From Butyrivibrio sp. (GTDB lineage: Bacteria; Bacillota; Clostridia; Lachnospirales; Lachnospiraceae): 44,007 bases of DNA. Made by a program: the position numbers and the translations under genes. Shown here one piece after another: positions 26,228 through 35,331 of the stretch. The notes below the pieces were generated by a model. The model was not told the DNA's origin. It made no database searches and was given only the letters and a program-made list of their open reading frames with translations. The stretch spans positions 1 to 44,007 of the forward strand of contig JAILBM010000012.1 of NCBI GenBank assembly GCA_024680925.1, in the 5' to 3' direction. Position 1 is the stretch's first letter. Every line of letters starts with the position of its first letter.

Positions 26228-27917
26228 AAAATTCTCTCTCCTTTTCTCTACCTGTTTTATTGTTTTTATTATTATTATCCTTATGTCCAGAATCGTTAAA
26301 TATGAACCAAATTATACTGTAGAGACCTTAAACTCCGGTTGGATGGTAAATTATCACGATGCACAATACATAAATGTAGATCTTTCCACTTTGAATGCTC
26401 ATATAAAAGAAGATTTTAACAAAAATGATATTATTACCCTTACCCACTCCTTAAAACAGGAATATGAGGAAATTCCTAATTTTACTATACTTTTTAAGAC
26501 AAGATATTGTGCTTACGAAGTTTTTCTGGATGATGTTCTTATAAGAAGTGAATATATTGATGATTTTTATAATGATAAATTTATAGGTTGTGGTTACCGC
26601 TTTGTTACTTTGGATAATATTATAAAAGCTCAGAGAATCTCTTTTGTATTATATATTTCTGAAGAAGATTCTCCTTCAAATTTCATGTCTCCTGTTGTAG
26701 GTAACTATGACGATATTGTGCATAAACTGATCACCCAGTCTGCGCTTCCGTTTTTTATGGGATTATTCCTTATTATGTTTGGGGCTTCATTTTTCATAAT
26801 TTCAGTTGTTTTTATACCCTATTCCAAGGAATCAATTCCTCAAATGCTTTTATCTGTTATAAATACGCAGATTGGTATATGGACCCTGTGTACCTATGAT
26901 ATGATGCCTCTTTTGCTCAATGTTAAATATGTTACTGTAATAGAATACATATCCCTGTACTTTATCATTCCTTTAATATACCTTACTGTCGGATATCTTC
27001 ATAGAAACAACATATCCAAGGCCTTTGTGATTATGGGAATAGGTTCAGGCTGTTTTTCTCTTTTGTTTATAATCCTTCATTTTGCAAATGTAGTTCATAT
27101 AAATCATTTCCTTACGCTTTACGATTTAATAGCCTTCATTTCAATTATTGTACTTTTTTATATTTATATTTCGGATTTAAAAAGCAAAACAAAAACCCCT
27201 TCAACCCTGGCCATAATGACCGGTATTACAGTTCTTTGCATTTCGCTGCTTATATATGCAATTTATATTTTACTCTATAGAGTTGCTGACTTTTTAAATA
27301 CACCACTTTTAAAAGCCTTATTCCCTATAGGTGCAGCAATATTTGTAATCACCCAGCTTTTTAACTATTTTATTTTCTTAACACAGTCCATGGCCAGACG
27401 AAAGGAATATGCATCTCTTACACAGCTTGCCTACAATGATGCTCTTACAGGTCTTGCTAACAGGGCAAGGTGTGATGCAGCTCTTACAGAAATTGACAAA
27501 ACAGACAAGGATTATTGTATTATAAGTCTTGACCTTAATGGTTTAAAAGAGGTCAATGATAATGCCGGGCATCCCGAAGGTGACAGGCTTTTAAAATCCT
27601 TTTCCCTTGCACTTAAAAGCACACTTGAAAACATCCAGGATGCTCTTTGCGGAAGAGTGGGCGGTGATGAATTTTTAGTACTTATACCTCAGACTAGCGA
27701 AGAGGAAGTTGAATCTATTATTGATAAATTAAATTCCAAACTCCAAATGATGGATGAAATTGAGCCGGAATTCATACATAGTGTTGCTATTGGATATGCT
27801 TTTAAGCATGAAACGGAAAATGGGACATCCCATACAGTTTATATGCTTGCAGATAAAAGAATGTATGAGAAAAAACGTATGCAGCATGAAATACAAAACA
27901 GAATCAGAAATAAATAA
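26220..27917 (+). CDS. Membrane diguanylate cyclase with 7TM sensor, copy 2
   Basis: A 565-residue paralog of the previous gene with the same order: N-terminal helix (about 4-20), extracellular domain, several membrane helices (about 170-390) and a C-terminal GGDEF domain with RVGGDEFLV. The frame opens at 26184, but GAGAGGAGG lies 9 bases before the ATG at 26220, which sits inside the end of the previous gene (ATGACTAA overlap). Such overlap indicates coupled translation and probably co-assembly. The extracellular part is diverged from copy 1, so ligands may differ. A convergent terminator follows. Confidence 0.87.
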   Translation: MTKKFSLLFSTCFIVFIIIILMSRIVKYEPNYTVETLNSGWMVNYHDAQYINVDLSTLNAHIKEDFNKNDIITLTHSLKQEYEEIPNFTILFKTRYCAYEVFLDDVLIRSEYIDDFYNDKFIGCGYRFVTLDNIIKAQRISFVLYISEEDSPSNFMSPVVGNYDDIVHKLITQSALPFFMGLFLIMFGASFFIISVVFIPYSKESIPQMLLSVINTQIGIWTLCTYDMMPLLLNVKYVTVIEYISLYFIIPLIYLTVGYLHRNNISKAFVIMGIGSGCFSLLFIILHFANVVHINHFLTLYDLIAFISIIVLFYIYISDLKSKTKTPSTLAIMTGITVLCISLLIYAIYILLYRVADFLNTPLLKALFPIGAAIFVITQLFNYFIFLTQSMARRKEYASLTQLAYNDALTGLANRARCDAALTEIDKTDKDYCIISLDLNGLKEVNDNAGHPEGDRLLKSFSLALKSTLENIQDALCGRVGGDEFLVLIPQTSEEEVESIIDKLNSKLQMMDEIEPEFIHSVAIGYAFKHETENGTSHTVYMLADKRMYEKKRMQHEIQNRIRNK

Positions 27918-27962
27918 AAAAAATAATGGATTGTGGCTTTACAGTCACAATCCATTTATTAG
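27916..27962. terminator. Convergent bidirectional terminator
   Basis: AATGGATTGTG (27925-27935) and CACAATCCATT (27946-27956) pair perfectly around a 10-base loop. It serves the GGDEF pair on the plus strand and, with a longer T run, proS on the minus strand. Confidence 0.88.
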
Positions 27963-27968
27963 TTTATA

Positions 27969-29408
27969 TTAATATGCTCTTCCCCAGTAAACCATCTTAG
28001 TTGCAGGTTTTCCGCAATATACACAGGTATCTGCAATATTTTCCTGCTCGAATGGGATACAACGGCTTGTTACATTAAACTCTTCCTTGATCTTATCTTC
28101 ACATTCTCTGCAGCCACACCACATAGCTTTAACAAAGCCCTTAGTCTCCTTAAAGGCCTCTGCAAATTCTTCCTTATTGGTAGCCTTAAAGGTATGGGAC
28201 TGAAGGTGAGCTTTTGCTCTTTCAAACATGTCCTTCTGAATAGTTTCAAGAAGTTCTGAAGCCTTTGCAGGAACATCTGCGATGGCACATTCTATTTTCT
28301 CTCTGGTATCTCTTCTTACAAGAACGCACTTGCCTGCTTCAAGGTCCTTTGGTCCAATTTCAACACGAACAGGAATACCTCTCATTTCGTGCTCACTAAA
28401 CTTAAATCCCGGGCTTCTGTCTGTATCATCAGTCTTTACTCTGATACCGGATTTCTTAAGTTCTGCCTCAATACCATATGCGGCATCAAGAATTCCTTCC
28501 TTCTTTTGCTGAATAGGAATAACAACAACCTGAATTGGTGCAATCTTAGGTGGTGTAACAAGACCTGAATTATCACCATGTACCATTATCATAGCTCCGA
28601 TTGTACGGGTTGTAAGTCCCCATGAAGTCTGGCATACATAATGAAGCTTATTGTCTTTACCTGCATACTGGATGCCGAATGCCTTTGCAAAGCCATCTCC
28701 AAAGTTATGACTTGTAGCAGACTGAAGTGCTCTTCCATCATGCATAAGAGCCTCTACTGTATATGTAGCCTCGGCTCCAGCAAACTTTTCTTTATCTGTC
28801 TTTTGTCCCTTGATCACAGGAATTGCCATATCATTTTCAAGGAAGTCTGCATAAACATTAAGCATCTGTTGTGTACGCTCTTCTGCCTCTTCAAATGTTG
28901 CATGAGCTGTATGACCCTCCTGCCATAAGAATTCTCTTGAACGAAGGAAAGGTCTTGTTTCCTTTTCCCAGCGAACAACGCTGCACCACTGGTTAAGTAC
29001 CTGTGGAAGATCCTTATAGGAATGAATCTCATCCTTATAATAATCACAAAAAAGAGTTTCTGAAGTAGGTCTTACACAAAATCTCTCTGAAAGTTCTTCA
29101 AGTCCACCGTGTGTAACCCATGCCACTTCCGGTGCAAATCCTTCTACATGATCTTTTTCCTTCTGAAGAAGTGACTCAGGAATAAACATTGGAAGGTACG
29201 CGTTCTGTACACCTGTTTCCTTGAATCTGGCATCAAGGTGTTTCTGGATAAGCTCCCATATAGCATATCCTGCAGGTTTAATAACCATGCATCCTTTAAT
29301 ATTTGAGTAACTGATAAGTCCGGCCTTAATAACTGTGTCTGTGTACCATTGTGTGAAATCTTCATCCATGGAAGTGATTTCAGATACAAGCTTTTTCTGA
29401 TCTGCCAT
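27969..29408 (-). CDS. proS: Prolyl-tRNA synthetase, type 3 (archaeal/eukaryal style)
   Basis: A 479-residue class II synthetase that charges tRNA-Pro. It has the short type without the bacterial editing insert. Class II motifs appear as [20 protein letters not shown] near residue 46, [12 protein letters not shown] (about 112), [20 protein letters not shown] (about 153), and [19 protein letters not shown] in motif 3 (about 265). A Cys-rich C-terminal zinc-like domain has CGCREC and CVYCG. GGAGG lies before the ATG. Expression should be controlled by the T-box directly upstream. Confidence 0.97.
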   Translation of the reverse strand: MADQKKLVSEITSMDEDFTQWYTDTVIKAGLISYSNIKGCMVIKPAGYAIWELIQKHLDARFKETGVQNAYLPMFIPESLLQKEKDHVEGFAPEVAWVTHGGLEELSERFCVRPTSETLFCDYYKDEIHSYKDLPQVLNQWCSVVRWEKETRPFLRSREFLWQEGHTAHATFEEAEERTQQMLNVYADFLENDMAIPVIKGQKTDKEKFAGAEATYTVEALMHDGRALQSATSHNFGDGFAKAFGIQYAGKDNKLHYVCQTSWGLTTRTIGAMIMVHGDNSGLVTPPKIAPIQVVVIPIQQKKEGILDAAYGIEAELKKSGIRVKTDDTDRSPGFKFSEHEMRGIPVRVEIGPKDLEAGKCVLVRRDTREKIECAIADVPAKASELLETIQKDMFERAKAHLQSHTFKATNKEEFAEAFKETKGFVKAMWCGCRECEDKIKEEFNVTSRCIPFEQENIADTCVYCGKPATKMVYWGRAY

Positions 29409-29434
29409 TTCTATTCCTCCTAAATTTAGGGACT

Positions 29435-29660
29435 AAAAAAGGTCCCTGTTAATAGCAAACAGGGACCGATAATTCGGCGGTACCACCCTTTTTAAATCTG
29501 TAAAATCAGATTTCTCTCAATTATCTCCTCTAACGCTGAGAAGCGCTGTATTTTCATACAGAACTCCAAGGTAGGTTCATTAGCCTTTGTGTTAAAATCT
29601 CGCACCAAATGATTTTCTCTCTGAAAACAGTCCGGATAATTACTATTCCTCTTCATAGTC
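29435..29660 (-). promoter_or_regulatory. T-box riboswitch (tRNA-Pro sensing) of proS
   Basis: This leader contains the T-box bulge in GGGTGGTACCGC (about 29479-29488 on the plus strand). It is followed by a terminator GGTCCC...GGGACC with six T (29435-29467), and it has the expected AGAGAG and AGTA elements. The specifier loop reads GAACCTAC, giving CCT (29573-29575) for proline. Uncharged tRNA-Pro should bind and let transcription enter proS. Together with its promoter it fills most of the 504-base gap to the sugar kinase. Confidence 0.93.
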
Positions 29661-29682
29661 TTTTATGTTTTTAATAGTGTTT

Positions 29683-29711
29683 ATTTTAATTTTTAATTCA
29701 CTCTATGTCAA
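29683..29711 (-). promoter_or_regulatory. Predicted proS promoter
   Basis: TTGACA (29706-29711) lies 17 bases from TAAAAT (29683-29688) on the minus strand, giving an mRNA start just before the T-box. Confidence 0.75.
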
Positions 29712-29739
29712 GCCTTGAAGGAAAATCTTTATTCTTTAT

Positions 29740-29768
29740 TTGAATTTCATTTTATTTCATATATAATG
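29740..29768 (+). promoter_or_regulatory. Predicted distal promoter of sugar kinase
   Basis: TTGAAT (29740-29745) lies 17 bases from TATAAT (29763-29768), giving a leader of about 135 bases. Confidence 0.55.
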
Positions 29769-29823
29769 AAAGTGGTTACATTAATTTCTTTCGATTTCTT
29801 CAAAATTTGCATGATTTAGTATC

Positions 29824-29839
29824 ATGTAAGCACTTACAT
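29824..29839. promoter_or_regulatory. Operator-like palindrome before sugar kinase
   Basis: ATGTAAG and CTTACAT are perfect inverted arms around CA. A TATAAT at 29858-29863 follows, so the palindrome covers the -35 region of a second promoter. A repressor bound here would block that promoter and obstruct the distal one. The regulator is not identified. Confidence 0.6.
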
Positions 29840-29912
29840 ATTTTACATTTTTAAAGCTATAATTCAAAACATAGAAATCGAGGTTACTTCATTGGTAGGA
29901 GGTGCAGCAATT

Positions 29913-30935
29913 ATGGCAAATAAGGAATTTGATCTTATCACCTTTGGTGAAATAATGCTTAGACTTTCACCACCTAACAACGAGAGAATGACCCGTGGTG
30001 AAGTATTTGATAAAAGAGCCGGTGGTTCTGAGCTTAACGTAGCTTCAGGCGTATCCCTTCTTGGACTTCGTACAGGTGTCATTTCCAAGCTTCCTGCTAA
30101 TCAGCTTGGAACATATATAAAGAACAGAATCAGATTTATCGGTGTTTCTGATGACTATCTTTTATATGACGAATCAGAAGATGCCCGCCTTGGTATCTAT
30201 TATTATGAAAATGGAGCAGCTCCAAGAAAGCCTTCTATCATTTATGACAGAAAGAATTCTTCCATAACAAAAATTACCTTGGATGAAATTCCTGAGGATG
30301 TTTATTCCTCTACAAGAATGTTCCATACAAGTGGCATCACTCTTGCTCTTAATAAAAATACAGGAATTGTTACTACCGAAATGATTAAACGTTTTAAAGA
30401 AAACGGTGCTCTTATTTCCTTTGACTGTAACTACAGAGCTAATCTTTGGAGTGAAGAAGAAGCAAGAACAGCTATTAAAGCAATTATGCCTTATGTTGAT
30501 ATCCTTTTTGTTTCTGAAGAGACCAGCAGACGCATGATGCAGAAAGAGGGTTCTCTTGAAGACATTATGCGAAGCTATACTAAGGATTATCCTATTAAGA
30601 TTGTATGTACAACACAGCGTGAAGTAATCAGTCCTAAAAAGCATAATTTTACTTCAACAATTTATGATGCTCAGGCAAATACATTCTATACAGAAAAGCC
30701 TTACACAGATATCGATGTAATCGACAGAATAGGCTCAGGCGATGCTTATGTATCCGGTGTTCTGTATGGACTTCTTAAATATAATGATGCTGTAAAAGCT
30801 CTTGAGTATGGTAATGCTACATCATCCGTCAAGAACACTATTCCGGGCGATCTTCCAGCAAGTGATTTGCGAGAGATTGACAGTATCATCAAAAACCATA
30901 AATCCGATTTACCCGGAAGTGAATTAAATAGGTGA
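29913..30935 (+). CDS. PfkB-family sugar kinase (2-keto-3-deoxygluconate kinase-like)
   Basis: A 340-residue ribokinase-family enzyme. The N-terminus has the substrate signature FGEIMLRLSPPNNERM and GGSELNVASGVSLLGL. The C-terminal catalytic motif DRIGSGDAYVSGVLYG is intact (catalytic Asp in GSGDA). It phosphorylates a sugar or keto-sugar acid; the pattern resembles KDG kinases, as in pectin or uronate breakdown, but the substrate is not certain. The frame opens at 29892, but GGAGGTG lies 8 bases before the ATG at 29913. It stands alone between a promoter region and a terminator, with no aldolase gene next to it. Confidence 0.88.
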   Translation: MANKEFDLITFGEIMLRLSPPNNERMTRGEVFDKRAGGSELNVASGVSLLGLRTGVISKLPANQLGTYIKNRIRFIGVSDDYLLYDESEDARLGIYYYENGAAPRKPSIIYDRKNSSITKITLDEIPEDVYSSTRMFHTSGITLALNKNTGIVTTEMIKRFKENGALISFDCNYRANLWSEEEARTAIKAIMPYVDILFVSEETSRRMMQKEGSLEDIMRSYTKDYPIKIVCTTQREVISPKKHNFTSTIYDAQANTFYTEKPYTDIDVIDRIGSGDAYVSGVLYGLLKYNDAVKALEYGNATSSVKNTIPGDLPASDLREIDSIIKNHKSDLPGSELNR

Positions 30936-30974
30936 TTTACGTTCGCCATAACGTATTTCCTTTATAAAACCTCT

Positions 30975-31014
30975 AAAAATAAAAAAGCTGCGCGCCACGC
31001 AGCTTTTTTATTTT
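30975..31014. terminator. Convergent bidirectional terminator
   Basis: AAAAAAGCTGCG (30981-30992) and CGCAGCTTTTTT (30998-31009) pair perfectly. It separates the sugar kinase from nrdG. Confidence 0.9.
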
Positions 31015-31027
31015 ACTTAAATACTTT

Positions 31028-31570
31028 TTATACTCTTTTTTCCAAATACTTTTCAGCTATTACAATTTCTCCATTTTCCAAAGATTGTTTAACATCAATT
31101 ATTCTTTGATTGGAAGAACCTCTAAACCTTAACATCATGTCCTTTTTAGCTTCCACAAATTCTCCATCCACAAGAATGTCTATAAGACCAAGAATTTTCA
31201 TGGTATCTGCACTATGACATCTCTTGTTATCTTCATCCAAAAGTTCTTCAATAACATATCCGCTGTATATCCAGATGGTTTTATTTGGAAGTTCATTTTT
31301 TAACTTCTCAAGAAAAGGTCTTAAAACAGCCTGATTAGAGACTTCCATAGGTTCACCACCAAGAATGGTAAGTCCGCTTATATATGTAGGACGAAGAGAT
31401 TCTATAATCTTGTCTTCTATCTCAGCAGTAAAGAGCTCTCCATAATTAAAGTCCCAGGTCATTTCATTAAAACAACCTTTACAATGATGTGTACATCCGG
31501 ATACAAATAATGATGTACGACAACCTATGCCGTTTGCTATGTCATTATATATGATATTTCCATAATTCAT
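31028..31570 (-). CDS. nrdG: Anaerobic ribonucleotide reductase activating protein
   Basis: A 180-residue radical SAM activase that makes the glycyl radical on NrdD. The iron-sulphur ligands appear as CTHHCKGC (Cys26, Cys30 and Cys33, CX3CX2C). GLTILGGEPM follows, the usual SAM-binding GGEP. AAAGGA lies nine bases before the ATG. The partner nrdD is 120 bases upstream, but a strong terminator lies between, so nrdG needs either read-through or its own weak promoter. Confidence 0.95.
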   Translation of the reverse strand: MNYGNIIYNDIANGIGCRTSLFVSGCTHHCKGCFNEMTWDFNYGELFTAEIEDKIIESLRPTYISGLTILGGEPMEVSNQAVLRPFLEKLKNELPNKTIWIYSGYVIEELLDEDNKRCHSADTMKILGLIDILVDGEFVEAKKDMMLRFRGSSNQRIIDVKQSLENGEIVIAEKYLEKRV

Positions 31571-31632
31571 ATTATAAATTCCTTTAAAATTATTTTAAGC
31601 TTTATCGTATATAACAATGATAATTATTAGTT

Positions 31633-31673
31633 TTAAAAAAAACAAGGTCGGAATACTTGTTATCCGACCTTGA
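31633..31673 (-). terminator. Terminator between nrdD and nrdG
   Basis: CAAGGTCGG and CCGACCTTG pair on the minus strand, followed by eight T. It would reduce nrdG transcription relative to nrdD. Confidence 0.88.
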
Positions 31674-31689
31674 ATAATTAACTTTGATA

Positions 31690-33870
31690 TTAGTTTGTTG
31701 AAAGGTGGAGAACTCTCTCTTTAATTTCCTGAGTTCTGCCCTGGTTCCAATACTGAGTTCCAATATAACCACATGTACGTCTTGCAACATTCATCTTGGT
31801 CTGGTCAGTATTTCCGCAATTTGGACATTTCCATACAAGCTTACCGTCTTCGTCGTTTACAATCTGGATTTCTCCGTTGTAACCACAGCACTGGCAATAA
31901 TCACTCTTTGTATTAAGTTCAGCATACATAATATTGTCATAGATATACTGCATAACACTAAGTACAGCATCGATATTGTCCATCATGTTAGGAACTTCTA
32001 CATAAGAGATAGCTCCTCCCGGTGAAAGTGCCTGAAACTCTGATTCAAACTTAAGCTTTGTAAATGCATCGATTGGTTCTGTAACATGTACATGATAGCT
32101 GTTTGTAATATAGTTTCTGTCTGTTACACCCGGTATCATGCCAAATCTCTTCTGAAGACATTTTGCAAACTTGTAGGTTGTTGATTCAAGCGGTGTTCCA
32201 TAAAGTGAGAAGGAAATATTTGTCTCAGCTCTCCATGTTGCACATTTATCATTAAGGAACTGCATAACCTTAAGAGCAAATTCCTTACCGTTTGGATCTG
32301 TATGAGATACACCCTTCATATATCTTGTGCATTCGCAAAGTCCTGCATAACCAAGAGATATTGTTGAATAATTGTTAAATAAGAGCTTATCTATAGGTTC
32401 GCCCTTTTTAAGTCGTGCAAGAGCACCAAACTGCCAAAGGATAGGAGCAACATCTGAAGGAGTTCCAAGAAGTCTCTTATGTCTGCACATAAGGGCTTTC
32501 TTACAAAGCTCTGTTCTTTCTTCCATAAGCTGCCAGAACTTTTCTTCATCACCTGCAGATGAACAAGCAACATCTACGAGGTTAATTGTTACAACACCCT
32601 GATTGAAACGTCCGTAATATTTATGTTTACCGTTTTCTCCAAGGCCTTCTGTATCAGGTGTAAGGAAGGATCTGCAACCCATACATGGATATACGTCACC
32701 GTTCTTATATTCTCTCATTTTTTTGCCTGAGATATAGTCAGGAACCATTCTCTTAGCAGTACACTGAGCTGCAAGCTGTGTAATATGCCAGTATTTGGAG
32801 CCCTCTGTAATATTATCTTCATCAAGAACATAAATAAGTTTAGGGAATGCCGGTGTTATGAGAACACCCTTTTCATTCTTAACACCTACAATCCTCTGTT
32901 TAAGCATTTCTTCGATAACAAGGGCAAGGTCATCACGAAGCTGTCCTTCAGGAACTTCATCAAGATACATAAATACTGTAATAAACGGTGCCTGTCCGTT
33001 TGTAGTCATAAGTGTTATGACCTGATACTGAATTACCTGCACTCCTCTTTCGATTTCCTTACGAACTCGCATTTCTGCAACTTCTCTAACCTGCTCATCT
33101 GTAGGCTCTATTCCTGCAGATACAAACTCTTCTCTTACTTCCTTTATAAATTTCTGTCTGCTTACATCAACAAAAGGAACAAGATGTGAAAGGGTTATAC
33201 TCTGACCGCCATACTGTGAACTTGCTATCTGGGCTATAGCCTGTGTAGCAATATTGCAGGCTGTTGAGAAGCTCTTTGGTCTCTCAATCATAGTTTCGGA
33301 GATAACTGTTCCGTTCTGAAGCATATCTTCAAGATTAACAAGACAGCAGTTGTGCATTCTCTGTGCAAAATAGTCACTGTCGTGGAAGTGGATTATTCCG
33401 GCCTCGTGTGCCTTTACCACATCTTCCGGAAGAAGGAATCTCTTTGTAATATCCTTACTTACTTCACCAGCCATGTAATCTCTCTGAACACTGTTAACTG
33501 TTGGATTTTTGTTGGAATTTTCCTGTTTCACTTCCTCATTACTACATTCAATAAGGCTCATGATCTGCTCGTCAGTAGTATTTGACTTACGAACAAGAGC
33601 ATGCTGATAGCGGTAAGTAATATACTTTCTGGCAACTTCAAACTTGCCTGATTCCATAAGGCCATTTTCTACCAGATCCTGTATTTCTTCTACACTGGCT
33701 GCACGAGTAAGGGATGCACAATTACTTTCAACATCCTTTTCAATATTTGCGATTTCTTCTGCTGAAAGTCTCTTTTTCTCCGTTACTTCATTATTGGCCT
33801 TCTCAATGGCAGCAATTATCTTGTCACCATCAAAGGTAACTTCTTTTCCGCTTCTTTTGATTATTTTCAT
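31690..33870 (-). CDS. nrdD: Anaerobic ribonucleoside-triphosphate reductase, class III
   Basis: A 726-residue enzyme from the chosen start. It makes dNTPs without oxygen. An N-terminal ATP-cone (about 1-90, starting KIIKRSGKEVTFDGDKI) is the allosteric site. The core has MHNCCLVNLEDML and GYAGLCECTRYM. A C-terminal zinc site uses CQCCG and CPNCG, and the glycyl radical motif RRTCGYIG has Gly701. The frame opens at 33903, but GGGGG lies before the ATG at 33870. Upstream is a promoter with NrdR-like boxes, so it is probably repressed when dATP is high. Length is normal. Confidence 0.97.
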   Translation of the reverse strand: MKIIKRSGKEVTFDGDKIIAAIEKANNEVTEKKRLSAEEIANIEKDVESNCASLTRAASVEEIQDLVENGLMESGKFEVARKYITYRYQHALVRKSNTTDEQIMSLIECSNEEVKQENSNKNPTVNSVQRDYMAGEVSKDITKRFLLPEDVVKAHEAGIIHFHDSDYFAQRMHNCCLVNLEDMLQNGTVISETMIERPKSFSTACNIATQAIAQIASSQYGGQSITLSHLVPFVDVSRQKFIKEVREEFVSAGIEPTDEQVREVAEMRVRKEIERGVQVIQYQVITLMTTNGQAPFITVFMYLDEVPEGQLRDDLALVIEEMLKQRIVGVKNEKGVLITPAFPKLIYVLDEDNITEGSKYWHITQLAAQCTAKRMVPDYISGKKMREYKNGDVYPCMGCRSFLTPDTEGLGENGKHKYYGRFNQGVVTINLVDVACSSAGDEEKFWQLMEERTELCKKALMCRHKRLLGTPSDVAPILWQFGALARLKKGEPIDKLLFNNYSTISLGYAGLCECTRYMKGVSHTDPNGKEFALKVMQFLNDKCATWRAETNISFSLYGTPLESTTYKFAKCLQKRFGMIPGVTDRNYITNSYHVHVTEPIDAFTKLKFESEFQALSPGGAISYVEVPNMMDNIDAVLSVMQYIYDNIMYAELNTKSDYCQCCGYNGEIQIVNDEDGKLVWKCPNCGNTDQTKMNVARRTCGYIGTQYWNQGRTQEIKERVLHLSTN

Positions 33871-33938
33871 TGATAACCCCCATACATCTATTAACGCTAA
33901 CACTTTTAATGCTGCGATTACTATTTTAGAGATAAATT

Positions 33939-33971
33939 ATGACCACAGACTTAATACTATATCTTGTGGTC
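33939..33971. repeat. Inverted repeat in nrdD leader
   Basis: TGACCACA and TGTGGTCA are perfect 8-base arms at the ends of this stretch, and one arm overlaps an NrdR-like box. It lies in the predicted leader, so it may form an RNA hairpin or a second operator. Confidence 0.55.
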
Positions 33972-34008
33972 ACATTAAAATAATAATACACTATATTGGT
34001 ATTTTCAA
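33954..34008 (-). promoter_or_regulatory. nrdD promoter with two NrdR-like boxes
   Basis: On the minus strand TTGAAA (34003-34008) lies 17 bases from TATTAT (33980-33985). A box at 33954-33969 matches the NrdR consensus (acaCwAtATaTwGtgt) at 13 of 16 positions. A second at 33988-34003 has a perfect right half and lies in the promoter spacer, 34 bases away centre to centre. This arrangement is typical of NrdR control, although the spacing is slightly longer than usual. Confidence 0.65.
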
Positions 34009-34024
34009 GTCATTAATCCAAACT

Positions 34025-34843
34025 TTATTTCAGATTATAGACCTCCTCAAGCCTGTTATGCAGGCGTCTGTAGTGCTCCAGCGTTTTTTTATCTTCTACA
34101 AATTTTCCTGAGGCAAAATATTTTGTGTTACCCATACACAGCATCTCTTCTATATTATCAAACTTCACACAGGATTTGTTATTAATTTCTTCTAAATTTA
34201 ACACATCTGCCAAATGGTGCACTGTTCCTGCGTTTCCGTCTATAAGCTCCACGGAATCATCGAAAAATTGTCTATACAAGGGTTTAAAATAGTTAAAGTG
34301 TGTACATCCTAAAACCAAGGCACAATATCTAGTGGTATCATATTCGGAAAATTCTTTTTTCAAATACTCAGAAACTTCATTCGTATCAAAAATTTCATTT
34401 TCTGCAAAATTTACAAGTTGTGGCAAAGCCAAAAGATCTACTCTGTGATTTTCATCCACACGCTTTATCAGATTCATAAGCTTGGTTTCTCTTATGGTTA
34501 CAGGAGTTGCTATAACCATAATTCTCTTCTTTTCTGTACCTTCTACTGCAGGCTTAACCGCGGGTTCCATACCAAGTATAGGCAGATCATATTTGGCTCT
34601 TAGGTCTTCTATTGCCACACTGGTGGCGGTATTACATGCAACAACAATTGCATCTACTCCCTGATTTATAAGGAAAGAAACAATTTCATCTGCATAGCCC
34701 TTAATCTGTTCTGTTGTTTTTAGACCATAGGGCACATGCTCTGTATCTGCGTAAAAAATATATTCATTATCCGGAAGTCTATGATAGGCTTCATGCAGGA
34801 CTCCCATCCCACCAATTCCTGAATCAAATATTCCGATTTTCAT
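34025..34843 (-). CDS. murI: Glutamate racemase
   Basis: A 272-residue cytoplasmic enzyme making D-glutamate for peptidoglycan. It opens with IGIFDSGIGGMGVL and has both catalytic Cys motifs: VVACNTATS (about residue 70) and VLGCTHF (about 185). The downstream part contains GNAG. The start is ATG after AAGAAGGAAAAC. A divergent gene begins only 29 bases away, so the promoters must overlap its coding sequence or be shared. Length is normal. Confidence 0.96.
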   Translation of the reverse strand: MKIGIFDSGIGGMGVLHEAYHRLPDNEYIFYADTEHVPYGLKTTEQIKGYADEIVSFLINQGVDAIVVACNTATSVAIEDLRAKYDLPILGMEPAVKPAVEGTEKKRIMVIATPVTIRETKLMNLIKRVDENHRVDLLALPQLVNFAENEIFDTNEVSEYLKKEFSEYDTTRYCALVLGCTHFNYFKPLYRQFFDDSVELIDGNAGTVHHLADVLNLEEINNKSCVKFDNIEEMLCMGNTKYFASGKFVEDKKTLEHYRRLHNRLEEVYNLK

Positions 34844-34860
34844 GTTTTCCTTCTTTCTGC

Positions 34861-34872
34861 TATACTAATAAT
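34861..34872 (+). promoter_or_regulatory. Extended -10 element directly before start codon
   Basis: TGC immediately precedes TATACT (34861-34866), giving an extended -10 box. Exactly six bases separate it from the ATG at 34873, so the mRNA should begin at the start codon. No ribosome site is visible and the -35 region is weak. Confidence 0.5.
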
Positions 34873-35319
34873 ATGAGTAGCGAAAAAATAGATGAACTTC
34901 AAAAACTTTATGATGATACCAAGGTAGACGAATTTTTTCAGGAAATCTGCGAATATTATGCCACAAAGGGCGACTATGCAGATTCTTCTTATGAAGAAGA
35001 AATTGAACCTGAAGAAATAATCGAACCTGTTTACATCCTGTTTTGCCTGCAAAACCGAGAGGGTACACTGGATACTTTTTCATATCTGAAGAAAAAATAT
35101 CCTGCCCTTTTTGAGGCTGTTTCTCCTATATATAATAAAATACTGATAAATATGGATTACCAGGCTCTCCAAAGTGAATGTGAACATCAACTGGTACAAA
35201 GCTTTTCCAAAACAGCATCAGCTGAAATCTATGATAAGGTTGAAATATTATCCAGAACCAGCAAAAATCTTACTGATGCCGTTGATAGCTTCTATTCATG
35301 GCTACATACTAAAAAGTAA
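34873..35319 (+). CDS. Small acidic protein of unknown function
   Basis: A 148-residue protein I do not recognise. It is acidic, has no signal peptide or membrane segment, and appears mostly helical (for example LQKLYDDTKVDEFFQEICEY near the N-terminus). The frame extends upstream to 34714 through the opposite murI gene, but the ATG at 34873 is the sensible start because upstream codons overlap murI. There is no ribosome site, and an extended -10 box lies 6 bases upstream, so translation may be leaderless. A 12-base gap leads to a second small gene, so the two are likely one operon. Confidence 0.7.
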   Translation: MSSEKIDELQKLYDDTKVDEFFQEICEYYATKGDYADSSYEEEIEPEEIIEPVYILFCLQNREGTLDTFSYLKKKYPALFEAVSPIYNKILINMDYQALQSECEHQLVQSFSKTASAEIYDKVEILSRTSKNLTDAVDSFYSWLHTKK

Positions 35320-35331
35320 AGGAGATATGTC

